In this document: positions 48,598-58,800 of the stretch, one piece after another
How the letters are laid out: each line of letters begins with the position of its first letter
Position numbering within the stretch: the stretch's first letter is position 1
DNA from: Parietaria judaica
Taxonomy: Eukaryota; Streptophyta; Magnoliopsida; Rosales; Urticaceae
Direction of reading: 5' to 3'
Length of the DNA: 64,000 nt
NCBI GenBank assembly: GCA_954871525.1
Contig: OX940864.1
Span: forward strand, 14,874,001-14,938,000
The notes under the pieces: model-generated
The model's input: the letters and a program-made list of their open reading frames with translations, nothing else
Told to the model about the DNA's origin: nothing
Database searches by the model: none
Program-made: the position numbers and the translations under genes

Positions 48598-49369
48598 TGT
48601 AGAGGGCGATTTTCACCACCCTTTTCCAGTCACAAAGACAATCACCAAATAACAAATAAACAATAGTAAATGATGAATATCTCTGTTTTATTATATTTCC
48701 CGAATGAGCTCGGTTTTCTTCCGTTGAATAGCTGGACAGATGAAGGATCATGAACACAAATTCTCTCTATTTCCTTGGCCTTTTCTATTACAAGACTTCT
48801 TTCTCTCTTTCCGGGCCTTTCTTCTCTATTTTTCCGAACCTTTACAAATGAGGCTTATCTTGCCTTTTATAGAGTTTTCAATGCCTTTTTCTCGCATCCT
48901 TCCCGCCTCTTTCCTTTTAATCACACTCTCTGGCGTGATTTGAGGGCAGCATGGTCAATTCTTGCTTTATGTCGCTTCCGAGCAGGCTGCCGTTATGAGT
49001 AGGTGCGCCTCATTAAATGTGCATCCCGTCAGCCGTCATTCGGCTCTACAAGCCTCGTCGCCGACGCTCTCATCGAGTGAGTAGGTCGGCTTCATTAAAT
49101 GCACGTCTCGTCAAGGGTCATTCGACCCTGTACAATCATCATGACGAAGTTCCTCGTCGGGTGTGATGGGACGCTTCATCGCAACTTGCTCTCGCGTGGC
49201 TGCGCCTCCTCGTGGATGAACCTCCTTGGTGGTACTCTTCCTCGGGGATGTTCCTCCTCGGGGATAAACCCCCTCGGGTGACGAACTTCCTCGCCTCCCC
49301 TCATGTCGTTTATGGACCAAACGACACGAGTTGTGTTGAGGATGGATTTGACCAAATCCGACCTTAACA
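48598..49369 (-). repeat. 3' LTR of gypsy 2 (772 bp)
   Basis: It starts TGTAGAGGGCGATTTT and ends GACCTTAACA on the plus strand. It is adjacent to GTTAGTCCCCCAT, the complement of the polypurine tract. Confidence 0.92.
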
Positions 49370-49634
49370 GTTAGTCCCCCATTTTATCAAGTGTATACAC
49401 TTGGTAAAATAAAGTATAACTGTCTCGGGGATCGGCCCTAGCCGGCACCAGTTGGTTCCCGGTCGGTGACTGCTTCTTCGGCTCCTCGCGTGGTTGTATT
49501 GCTAAGCCGCTTACTTTCCTCGCCAGGCCTCCTTTGCTTACCTCCTTATTGTTTCCGCTCGCCCCTTTCGGGCTTGCTCGCCTGTTTATGTAATATATAT
49601 ATATACTTTTCTTTATATTTTTCTCGGCTTGCTA

Positions 49635-49790
49635 GCCGGACCGGGCTTGCTCGGCACCCTTAGCCGTATATTATGGATCTCGACATGTTTTGCCGGACCG
49701 GGCTTGCTCGGCACCCTTAGCCATATATATGGGTCTCGACATGTTTTGCCGGACCGGGCTTGCTCGGCACCCTTAGCCGTATATGTATTG
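49635..49790. repeat. 57-bp tandem repeat, about three copies, in the gypsy 2 3' UTR
   Basis: Units begin GCCGGACCGGGCTTGCTCGG at 49635, 49692 and 49748 and continue CACCCTTAGCC...TCTCGACATGTTTT; the third copy is partial. It lies between the pol stop (50040) and the 3' LTR (49369). Tat/Ogre elements are known for variable tandem subrepeats in this position. Confidence 0.9.
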
Positions 49791-50039
49791 TTATATATTA
49801 TAATCTGCTCGGCATTCTCACCAGTGCATACGTAGTCATATATATAAATTACTTCCTCCTTGAATCTGGGATAAAGAAAAAAGGGTCATGCATAACAGAA
49901 AACCTCGAATTAGTTCAACAAAAGTCGAGGCCATGCAAAAATTAGCCCCGAACAAGGGGGGTCGGGACTTCCCCAACTGGCAAGAAGAAAAGATAAGATA
50001 TGCGAACATGAAAAGAGAGAGAGGATCAACGAAATGAGG

Positions 50040-51156
50040 CTACTGGTAGAACTTTTTCAAGTGCTTAACGTTCCAACTCCGTATTACTTTTGCTCCCTCT
50101 GTATTCTTGAGCTCGTAGACTCCCGGCTTGACGACGTTGGTAACTATGTAAGGGTCTTCCCAGGTCTGCCCTAGCTTTCCAGCATTTGCCTCGGCGGTGT
50201 TCTGGAAGACTTGTCGGAGGACCATTTCCCCGACTCTGAACCTCCTCGAGCGCACTTTCTTGTTGTAAAAATGCGCGATCGTGTTTTGATAGTTGGCAAT
50301 GTGCGCGCTCGCTCGTTCGCTCACGCTTCTCGTCGATATGGTCGAGCCGATGGAGGAGATTCTGTTCATTATCCTCCTCGCTGTTAGGGGCTAGCGTCTG
50401 TCGAAGGCTCGGGATGTCAACCTCCGCCGGGATCACAGCCTCCACCCCGAAGGCCAGGGCGAAAGGCGTCTCGTCGGTCGCGGAATGAGGGGTTGTTCGT
50501 TAGGCCCATAGCACTCCTGGCAGCTCGTCCGCCCATAGCCCTTTCTTTTCGCCGAGCCTCCTCTTGATGTTATCAACGATGGTGCGGTTGACTGCCTCGG
50601 CGTTCCCGTTACCTTGGGGGTATCGCAGAGTTGACGTGTTGAGTTTTATCCTCCACCGCTTGCAGAAATCTCCGAACCTCTTCGAGATGAACTGGGACCC
50701 GTTATCAGCGATTATCTCCCTAGGCAGGCCGAAGCGGGTAATCACGTTCTTCCAAACGTAGCTTTCGACGTCAGAATCCTTGATGTTGGCGTATGCTTCA
50801 GCCTCCGTCCATTTGGTGAAGAAATCCGTGACGACGAGCATGAACCTCTTCTGCCGCGTGCCGATGGGCATGGGGCCGACGATGTCCATCGACCACTTCA
50901 TGAAAGGGTAAGGAACCGAGACCACGGAAAGTTCCTCGGCAGGACAGTTGATTGCTGGCGCGTGCCGCTGGCATTTCTCGCATCTCTTGGCGTGGCTGAT
51001 GCAATCGGCGACAATGGTTTCCCAAAAGAAACCTTGCCGCTTGGTCTTTCTAAGCAAAGATCGCCCGCCGGAGTGATTTCCACAGTCCCCGCTATGGATC
51101 TCCCGCATAACGTACTCGGCCTCTTTCTTGCCTAGGCATCTCAGGTAGGGACCCAC
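50040..51156 (-). pseudogene. Integrase region of gypsy 2 Pol, degenerate
   Basis: The region reads YVMREIHSGDCGNHSGGRSL, CEKCQRHAPA (zinc site), WSMDIVGPMP, REIIADNGSQFIS and PQGNGNAEAVNRTIVDNIKR (catalytic D, D, E all present). An in-frame TAA follows at 50500-50502 after GVLWA, where Tyr is expected. After a frameshift near 50345 the C-terminal domain continues as NKKVRSRRFRVGEMVLRQVF, WEDPYIVTNVVKPGVYELK and KHLKKFYQ, ending at 50040. Not translatable as one protein. Confidence 0.85.
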
Positions 51157-51181
51157 GAAGCTTTTTCAATAAAGTATGTTA

Positions 51182-52641
51182 TCAAGGACAGTGTACCTGG
51201 CGCTTTTCGACTTGAAGGATATACCTTCGGAGGGGCGTCCTCCAATCTTCAATTTTGTCATCGTCTACAACTCCCTGCTCCCCGTCTCCGTCCCCGTTGT
51301 CTTCGACCTCGTTTATGTTAGCCTCACCCGCATTTGTCTCATCGGCCTCTTCTTTCCCTCTAGCTTTCTTCTTCGCAGGGCCCTCCTCTCTCCGGATGCT
51401 TGGCTTCTCCACCGTCTCCACCGTGACCGACGTCAGTTCTCCGACTTCAGTCGTAGAACCCAGTCCTGCCAGCGTGTCGGCGTGGGTGTTGTCTCCCCGC
51501 GTCACCTGTGTCAGGCTGAAGTAGTCGAACTTCCTTGAGAGAGCATCGACCACTCCTGCGTAAGCCTCCATTCGTTCGTCGTTTTTCTCGTATTCCCCGT
51601 TCACCTGTTTTACCACCAACTGCGAATCCGAGAAAGCGTGCAAGTTCTTTGCCCAGATTGCTAAGGATGATTGCATCCCGATGATGAGCGCTTCATTGAT
51701 GATTGCATCCCGATGATGAGCGCTTCATACTCCAACTCGTTGTTGGTAGAGCGATAGGCGAGGCGACAGGTTTTTTCTATCACGTCCCCTATAGGGGAGA
51801 TGATTCTGATCCCCACTCCAGATCCTTGTGCAGTTGCGGATTCGTCGACTTGTAGCCTCCAAATGCCGGCCTCGTCGCTCAGGTCCACCGGCTCCTTTGG
51901 CAACTCGATGAGGAAATCTACGAGCACTTGAGACTTGAGGCTCGTCCGAAGCTTGTACTCAATGTCGTACGCTCCCAGATTAATAGACCACTTCGTGATC
52001 CTCCCCGACTGGCTCGGGCCGTGGATGATAGTACGGATTGGTCTGTCGGTCATGACGACGATGGTGTGGGCTTGGAAGTGATGTTTCAACCTTTTCGACG
52101 CGTCGTATACTGCCAAAGCAAGCTTCTCGGGTTAAGGGTACCTTGTCTCGGCATCGAGGAACTTCCTGCTGATGTAGGAAATTGGCTTCTGCTACCCATC
52201 CTCCTCTCGTACAAGCACTTGGCTGATTGCGTGGTTAGACACGGCGATGTATAAGTACAAAGGTTCCCCCGGCTTTGGCTTCGTCATGATGGGCGGCGAT
52301 GACAGATAAGACTTCAACGCCTGGAAAGCCTCCTCGCATTTCTCAGTCCACTCGAACTTCTTATTCTTTCTCAGTAATTCGTAGAAAAGAAGAGTTTTGT
52401 CGGCCGATCGCGAGATAAATCAGTTCAGAGCGGCGATCCTCCCGGTCAATCTCTGAATTTCTCGTCGATTTCGGGGCGAGGGCATACTCTTAATTGCCTC
52501 AATCTGCTCGGGGTCGGCCTCGACCCCTCGCCGAGTGACCATGTGGCCCAAGAACTTTCCCGAGGACATACCGAAGGTGCACTTGGTGGGATTCAACTTC
52601 ATCCCATGCTGGTTTAGAATCTCAAAACACTCCTCCAAGTG
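51182..52641 (-). pseudogene. RT tail, RNase H and second RNase H of gypsy 2 Pol, degenerate
   Basis: The RT tail HLEECFEILNQHGMKLNPTK and GKFLGHMVTRRGVEADPEQI (52638-52420) ends at TGA where CGA (LNRFISRS) is expected. RNase H one follows with further in-frame stops (about 52180 and 52130) and YDASKRLKHHFQAHTIVVMT (52100). The second RNase H (QVDESATAQGSGVGIRIISP, NNELEYEALIIGMQSS, then FSDSQLVVKQVNGEYEKNDE) is shifted in frame by a short tandem duplication at 51666-51728. Pol then runs into a long Glu/Asp-rich linker before integrase. Confidence 0.8.
51666..51728. repeat. Short tandem duplication (about 32 bp) in the gypsy 2 RNase H
   Basis: GATGATTGCATCCCGATGAT followed by GAGCGCTTCAT occurs at 51666 and again at 51698, back to back. 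The unit is 32 bp, not a multiple of three, so it breaks the second RNase H frame. The two copies are identical over 31 bases, so the event is recent relative to the element. Confidence 0.92.
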
Positions 52642-53301
52642 CTAGACGTGCGTCGCCGCCTTCAGGGATTTAACGAACACATCGTCGATGTATACCTCCA
52701 TGCTTTTCCCGATCGGTTTGTGGAACATCATCGTCACCAGCCTCTGATAAGTCGCTCCGGCGTTCTTCAGCCCGAAGGGCATGACTCTGTAGCAGTACGT
52801 GCCCCTCTCGCTGATGAAGGCGGTCTTCTCTTCATCCTCCGGGTGCATCCTTATTTGGTGGTACCCGGAATACGCGTCCATGAAGCTGAGAAGCTCATAG
52901 CCATGGGTGGCCTCGACGAGGCGGTCTATATGCGGCATCGGGAAACTGTCTTTCGGGCAGGCTCGGTTGAGGTTGGTGAAGTCCACACAAACTCGCCATT
53001 TGCCGTTCTTTTTCCTTACGACGACTGTGTTAGCCAGCCATTCGGGATATTTTACCTCTCGAATGGTTCCCATCGAGAGCAGCTTTTCTACTTCGTCGTT
53101 GATGATCTTGTTCCTGTCGGGGGCCATCTTTCTCCTCTTTTGCACGACGGGTTTGTGCCTTAGATCGATGTTGAGGCGATGAGTTGTTACCGAAAGATCA
53201 ATCCCCGGCATGTCTTCATGAGACCAGGCGAAACTCCCACGATTCTTCTTTAGGAGCTCGATTAGTCGTGCTTTCGTATCTGGGTCGAGTTCCGCTCCCA
53301 C
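52642..53301 (-). CDS. Reverse transcriptase region of gypsy 2 Pol
   Basis: The open frame has GSFAWSHEDMPGIDLSVTTH, WLANTVVVRKKNGKWRVCVD, ACPKDSFPMPHIDRLVEATH, LLSFMDAYSGYHQIRMHPED, VMPFGLKNAGATYQRLV and the catalytic YIDDVFVKSL. It ends at an in-frame TAG (52639-52641 region) just before HLEECFEIL, which continues the same domain. Catalytic Asp residues are intact, but the polyprotein around it is broken. Confidence 0.85.
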   Translation of the reverse strand: MGAELDPDTKARLIELLKKNRGSFAWSHEDMPGIDLSVTTHRLNIDLRHKPVVQKRRKMAPDRNKIINDEVEKLLSMGTIREVKYPEWLANTVVVRKKNGKWRVCVDFTNLNRACPKDSFPMPHIDRLVEATHGYELLSFMDAYSGYHQIRMHPEDEEKTAFISERGTYCYRVMPFGLKNAGATYQRLVTMMFHKPIGKSMEVYIDDVFVKSLKAATHV

Positions 53302-53608
53302 ATCGACGGTCCGAGTAGGGTCGGACTCGTCGATGCAGACTCGCTCTACCTCTTCGATCTGCGCTCCCCCTTTTCTTTCTTCGGCATTCCCTGCCTCGAT
53401 GTCTTCCGTGCTAAGTATCTTGGCTGTCCTGTCGGCGCTCTGCCTCCGCTCCTTACTCCGCCCGGGACGTTTTGGGGCAGGCGTCGCTAATTGCTATAAA
53501 CCGGCCGGTTCACCCTTCTCCGTCTGCTTGATTCCCTTCTCGGCAGTCATCGACTTGTGGTGCATCATGTAGCAAATTCGGTACGCGTCCCTGCTCTCTT
53601 TGAGCTCC

Positions 53609-54043
53609 TCAATCTCTCCTCCCTTTTTTTCCCGGGAATTTTATGCTCTGGTGGTAAGTTGACGGCACGGCTCTCATGGAGTGGATCCAAGGTCTCCCCA
53701 GGATAATGTTGAAGTGCGACGGGACATTTAGCACCATAAACTCCGTCATCCGGTTGACGCTCCCGACGCGGACCGGGAGGTGGACTGTCCCCATCGATAC
53801 GGCGACGTCCCCGTTGAAACCCGACACCTTACGAGGTCGTCCCTTTATCGCGAGTCCCTCGATGCCCATCTTCATCAAGCATTCATAGAAAATGACGTCG
53901 ACTGAGCTTCCGTTGTCAACGAGGATGCGACAAACCTCGCATCCGCCGACGTTGAGTTCGAGGACCAGAGCGTCGTCGTGCATATCAGCACAATCCTCAT
54001 TCTCCACAAACTCTATCCTCGCGCCCGCGGCACCCATCTTCAT
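53609..54043 (-). CDS. Aspartic protease region of gypsy 2
   Basis: The region reads ADMHDDALVLELNVGGCEVC, active site RILVDNGSSVDVIF, and GRPWIHSMRAVPSTYHQSIK. It parallels the gypsy 1 protease closely. Its frame (continuing upstream through EDSVNSIKAYQRRGNEHSQE) differs from the gag frame ending at 54085, so gag and pol are offset by one base around 54100. Confidence 0.8.
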   Translation of the reverse strand: MKMGAAGARIEFVENEDCADMHDDALVLELNVGGCEVCRILVDNGSSVDVIFYECLMKMGIEGLAIKGRPRKVSGFNGDVAVSMGTVHLPVRVGSVNRMTEFMVLNVPSHFNIILGRPWIHSMRAVPSTYHQSIKFPGKKGRRD

Positions 54044-54084
54044 GTCTTCTTGGCTGTGCTCATTCCCCCTCCGCTGATAAGCTT

Positions 54085-56025
54085 TTATGCTGTTGACCGA
54101 ATCCTCGCAACCGTGATCCGCCCATGATCACCTCGATTCTCGTTCTCGAGGCCGGCCGGTCGTTCTTCCTCGTCACGCCTTGCCGGTGGTGGCTCGATTG
54201 TCAGGTTTCTCTTTGCCCCGTCTCGGCCGCTCCCTCCGTCGTTCGTAGGTTCTTCTTGTCGGCCCTGCCATGCCCTGTTCCCGTTATTCCAAGGCACGGG
54301 AGGTTTGTACGTGAGGTCTTTGATCTCCCCCAGCGCGTATCTTCTCTGGAGCTCCTTCTTCAGCATGGCACAATCTTCAGTGGCATGGCCATTATAGTTG
54401 TGGTAAGCGCAGAATTTGCTCATATCTTTTGGCCAAAACTTCGTCCCGAAGCCTCCTCGGCCTCCCGAGAAGCCCCTTCGGCTTCCAGACCCCGAGAATC
54501 CCCCTCGGTTTCCAGCAAATCTTCCTTGGTCGTTGGAAAACCCTCCCTGGTTCCCCGGGTATCCTCCTCGATCATCGGAGAATTGTCCTCGGTCTCCTGA
54601 GAATCGTTCTCGATCATTAGAGAATCGTCCTCGGTCTCCCGAGAATCCTCCTCGATCATCAGAGAATCTTCCTCGGTTCTCCGAGGATCCTCCCCGATCG
54701 TCAGAGAATCTTCCTCGGTTTTTCGAGGATCCTCCTTGGTAGTGGTCTCTCCGATCATAGTCGCGGTCTTTGTGCTCGTCCACCTGATACACTTCTTGCC
54801 TTGGAGCTTCCCGACCTCGTCGCTCATCGGAATTCCTTCAATCTTCTTCTCCCTTTCTCGCTCGGGATGATGAGGCGTCTCCTCCGTCCCCGCTCTCCCT
54901 TTTTCCATGTTGCCTTCCTTTGCTTCCACCTTCGTGGATCTTATTCTGGGCCAGAGTCTCTTCCTCTATTTCCATGAAGAGCGTCGCCCTGTGGAGCGCG
55001 TCCTCGATCGACAACGGGCGCATCTTTATTTACTCCTCACGGAAAGGGGCCAAATACCACAGCCCATGCTTCAGCGCCTGGATAGCGACAACGCTATCGA
55101 GCCCCTGGATCCTGACCATAACGTCTTTGAATCTTCCGACGTACTGTTTGAGAGTTTCTTCTCGCCCCTGTGGGAGGTTCCACAGGGTCGTAACGGTCGC
55201 CTCGTTCTGGACATACATCGAGTAGTGTCGCAGGAAACATGCGACGAGCTCATCGGAGTCGCCGATGGACTGCGATGGTAGTTTAGCGAACCAATCGCTC
55301 GCCGGGCCTTGCAAGCTCTCGACAAAGAGATGACACAGGATAGCCTCTAGCTTCGTCTCCTCGCCGCCTATGCGCTCCGTGGCGATCCGAAATGACTTCA
55401 CGTGGGTGTTTGGGTCCGAAGTTCCTTTGTACTGTGAGAGCCTGACCTTTGGCAATTCCCCTAGCTCCACGCTGTGGATTTTTTCCGAGAAAGGAGTCAC
55501 CCTGGCCTCCCTGACCAACCTATCGATTTCGGGCGCCGTGCTCGTGGCTTTATGCACCTGTGAGGCCACGTATCCTATTTTTGCCTCCATGCTTGATGAT
55601 ATTTCCCTCATCGCTCTCCGGACTTCCTCCTGGATCGTCTCCACTATGGTGGTTGTCAAGCCTCCCGGCGGGCTCATCGTGTTCGCCGGTGTCGTGCCGG
55701 CGGCATTTAAGAGATCCCTAATGATCGGCGCCACTTGAGGCATCAAGTTACCTTGCTCTCCTTCGGCTACAACTCCACCCGCTCCCCGAGCCGAAGATCC
55801 TGCGATCGTGCTCTCCGGGCCTTCCCTTCTTTGACTCGCGTGCTCCAGAAGAGCAGTAAGTCGTCCGTTCCGCTCCTCATGTTCTTCCGCCTTCCTGGCC
55901 GCCTCCTCGGCCACCCGTGTTGCCTCCATCACTCTCGCGTTGGCTTCGGCCAACTGCCGCTGGAGTCTCTCCATGGCTGGGACTTCGTCCCCTTCTACAG
56001 TGATGACGTGGTCGCTCGACGACAT
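54085..56025 (-). pseudogene. Gag of gypsy 2 with an RGG-like heptad array, two in-frame stops
   Basis: It begins MSSSDHVITVEGDEVPAMER with a coiled coil at residues 15-70. The capsid core (about 190-330) has VRLSQYKGTSDPNTHVKSFR, ASDWFAKLPSQSIGDSDELV and LKQYVGRFKDVMVRIQGLD. TAA at 55030-55032 and TGA at 54838-54840 interrupt a frame that otherwise continues through MRPLSIEDALHRATLFMEIE, the Arg/Gly repeat array and the knuckle FCAYHNYNGHATEDC (about 54380), to 54085. Without the two stops it would be a normal Tat gag. Confidence 0.82.
54487..54717 (-). repeat. 21-bp coding minisatellite in gag (R-G-x-F-S-x-D heptads)
   Basis: Eleven consecutive 7-residue units of the form RGRFSDD, RGGFSGD, RGRFSND, RGQFSDD and RGGYPGN precede the nucleocapsid knuckle. 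The DNA repeats at 21 bp with a partial 42-bp alternation (TCCTCGGT... and TCCTCGAT...). RGG-like arrays commonly bind RNA. Confidence 0.88.
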
Positions 56026-56090
56026 CTCGCTCCTTCAAATTCCTGGCTGTGAGTTAGAAAGAAAACAAAGCCCCACGGTGGGCGCCAAAC

Positions 56091-56863
56091 TGTAGAGGGC
56101 AATTTTCACCACCCTTTTCCAGTCACAAAGACAATCACCAAATAACAAATAAACAATAGTAAATGATGAATATCTCTGTTTTATTATATTTCCCGAAATG
56201 AGCTCGGTTTTCTTTTGTTGAATAGCTGGACAGATAAAGGATCATGAACACAAATTCTCTCTATTTCCTTAGCCTTTTCTATTACAAGACTTCTTTCTCT
56301 CTTTCCGGGCCTTTCTTCTCTATTTTTCCGAACCTTTACAAATGAGGCTTATCTTGCCTTTTATAGAGTTTTCAATGCCTTTTTCTCGCATCCTTCCCGC
56401 CTCTTTCCTTTTAATCACACTCTCTGGCGTGATTTGAGGGCAGCATGGTCAATTCTTGCTTTATGTCGCTTCCGAGAAGGCTGCCGTTATGAGTAGGTGC
56501 GCCTCATTAAATGCGCATCCCGTCAGCCGTCATTCGGCTCTGCAAGCCTCGTCGCCGACGCTCTCATCGAGTGAGTAGGTCAGCTTCATTAAATGCACGT
56601 CTCGTCAAGGGTCATTCGACCCTGTATAATCATCATGACGAAGTTCCTCGTCGGGTGTGATGGGACGCTTCATCGCAACTTGCTCTCGCGTGGCTGCGCC
56701 TCCTCGTGGATGAACCTCCTTGGTGGTACTCTTCCTCGGGGATGTTCCTCCTCGGGGATAATCCCCCTCGGGTGACGAACTTCCTCGCCTCCCCTCATGT
56801 AGTTTATGGACCAAACGACACGAGTTGTGTCGAGGATGGATTTGACCAAATCCGACCTTAACA
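56091..56863 (-). repeat. 5' LTR of gypsy 2 (773 bp)
   Basis: It is the right-hand LTR, bounded by the PBS complement CCCCACGGTGGGCGCCAAAC on its left and TSD AGAAC on its right. It is nearly identical to 48598-49369, with one extra A (CCCGAAATGAGC) and about a dozen substitutions. Confidence 0.92.
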
Positions 56864-57283
56864 AGAACCGCGGTGGTACGAGCCGACAACGGAACTATGG
56901 ACTGAATGCGGCATCCGAACGTCGGGATCATCGTGGCGTTGAGTTTCGTCGGCGGCGGCGGGTTGCTCTTGAAACATGAGGTTGAAAAATGGATCGTTGG
57001 TTCTCGTTCTATTAACTTCATGTACCGCGTCGACCAATTCTCGGGGCACACGCGTCGGATTGGCGTCGTGCTGGCCCATCGCCCGGATTAGACTAGGTCT
57101 TAGAGACCTTTGGGTATCATTGGGATAATTTGGATTTGGTGGGGAGGGAAATATTTCTTGGGGTAGCATAACGGGAATGTAGCCGTCGGGCGTAGGTTGC
57201 GATTGATCCCCGATTTGAAATTGGGGTTGCAAATTCCTAGCCGTCCTTCGACCCCCGCAACTACCGCCGCTTCTTTGAGACAT
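56864..57283 (-). pseudogene. hAT transposase first exon, severed by gypsy 2
   Basis: ATG 57283 opens MSQRSGGSCGGRRTARNLQP, followed by a Pro/Gln/Asn-rich N-terminal region typical of hAT transposases before the BED finger. The exon is cut at 56864 by the gypsy LTR. Joining across the single AGAAC target site continues in frame as RGS-PLPSLQEPGKG at 48597. A pyrimidine/purine-rich leader lies upstream (57290-57400). The exon itself has no stop. Confidence 0.7.
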
Positions 57284-57774
57284 AATGGAACTTGAGAACT
57301 TGATAGCTTTAGAGGGAAGAAACTTAGAATTGAGAGAATTTGAGAGAGAGATGGAAGATTGTTGTGAGGAAATGAGGGAGGAAGGGGTGGTATTTATAGG
57401 GTTTGAGGAGAGAGTTGGGTAGGTGAATAATTATTGTGGTGGGTGAATAATTATGAGGAGATAGTGGGTAATTTTTTTTTTTTGAAATTTTAGGGTTGAA
57501 TTCGAATAAAGTAGGTAAAAACTGTGGTTGAGTAATAAATTTCGGGTGAAAAACGTGTTATTATTGCCACAAACAAAAACACCACACGGATCGATGACGT
57601 GGCATCATCCTGGCCGTTGGATGGGAATCTCGGATCACCACCCCAGGCGTCGCGACGCAGTCGACGAATCGCGACTTTTGCCGCAAAAATCGCGATGCAT
57701 CGCGATCCCACGAAACGCGTCGCGACGCGTCACATCGCCACTGGTGATTTAACATGTGCAACTCTAATTATAAC

Positions 57775-58800
57775 CTTGATTTTAATTATATATTTTTATT
57801 TTCGTTAATTAATTATTTAGTTTAATTTCGAAATTTTATTTTCTAAAATTAAGGTTGAATTATTCCCATATTTATCAGATTTCAAATTAATTTGATACTT
57901 TGACCTCAAATTTTGAATTTCCTTTTATTTTTCTTTTATCTCTCTCTCTTCGTTCTTTCTTTCTCCCTCCCTCTCTGCTCTTCGCTCGCATTCATCCGAG
58001 CTCCCCCGTGCGCCTCCTTCTTCGTCGGGCCTCCCCCACCGATTCGCCGCACCTCCCCCACCTGCTATTTGCCCTAATTCGAGACGCTGGAGATTCCGTA
58101 CACCTCCATTTGCTGCAACTTCTTCAATCTCGTCGATGTCTGTGCTCGATGTGCAAGAGATATTGGTAATTACAGTTACGATTACGATTACCTAATTGCA
58201 GTTTTGTAATTACAATTACCGAATTACAATTTCGTATATAAAGTTACAGTTTGATAAATACAATTACCGAATCGTAATTTTGTAATTATAGTTACAGTTT
58301 TCGTATACAACTTCGTAATTAAATTTACAAGTACATTATTCATTACACTTTTATATTTATAGTTACCAGTATCGTATATATAATTACAAATTTTTATGTG
58401 TTTCGTATATATAGTTACAACTTCATAATTGTAGAACTCTTTCGAACATACATACGTAAATATTGTTACAGTTTCGTATATATAGTTACAACTTCATAAT
58501 TGTAGAACTCTTTCGAAAATACATACGTAAATAGAATAGAATTGAATAAGTATAGGAAGATTAGTAATTAATTTATAATAAAGGAAATAAATTGTATTTA
58601 AATAATGTGGTGAATCCTTATTGTTGCAATAATTAAGGATGATTAATTATTTGTTAATTATTTGATATTTAAAAAAAGAAGGGTATATTGGTCCATATTT
58701 CAATTAGTTGGTGGTTCTAATTACCAAAAATAGATTTGGGCATTTTTTTAAAACCTTGAGACACAAATGGGCATTTCGTTCATTTACCCTATTATTATTA
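57775..58800. other. Residual 2-ODD intron with pyrimidine-rich and ATTAC-type repeats
   Basis: No gene is supported. A CT-rich tract (57940-57990) precedes a GC-richer stretch to 58160. From 58165 to 58550 the DNA is built of degenerate AGTTACRA / TAATTRTA motifs. This includes a 72-bp tandem duplication starting TTCGTATATATAGTTACAAC at 58401 and 58473 and ending CATACGTAAAT. Confidence 0.6.

Larger units (their letters stand above)
48598..56863 (-). mobile_element. Ty3/gypsy retrotransposon 2 (Tat lineage), inserted in the hAT transposase gene
   Basis: The LTRs are 56091-56863 (5') and 48598-49369 (3'), TG...CA, with a 5-bp TSD AGAAC (48593-48597 and 56864-56868). The PBS TGGCGCCCACCGTGGGG is beside the 5' LTR and the purine tract ATGGGGGACTAAC beside the 3' LTR. 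The interior encodes gag, PR, RT, RNase H, a second RNase H and integrase on the minus strand, with many stops and frameshifts. No antisense gene was seen, unlike gypsy 1. I count about 13 LTR-LTR differences in 772 bp, so it is clearly older than the copia element at 32.3 kb. Confidence 0.93.
45508..57766 (-). mobile_element. hAT transposon with 8-bp TSD, split by gypsy 2
   Basis: The termini are TAGAGCTGCACATGTT (45508) and AACATGTGCAACTCTA (ending 57766), a 16-bp inverted pair with one mismatch. They are flanked by a perfect 8-bp duplication ATTATAAC (45500-45507 and 57767-57774), diagnostic of hAT elements. Both subterminal regions are rich in CG-containing palindromic motifs (CGCGACGCATCGCG on the left; GCGTCGCGACGC, TCGCGATGCATCGCGA on the right). 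Without the 8.27-kb gypsy insertion the element is about 4.0 kb, a normal autonomous hAT length. Confidence 0.95.

Noticed and set aside
54124..54742. Plus-strand proline/serine-rich repeat protein
   Set aside because: It is the reverse complement of the Gag heptad array on the minus strand.
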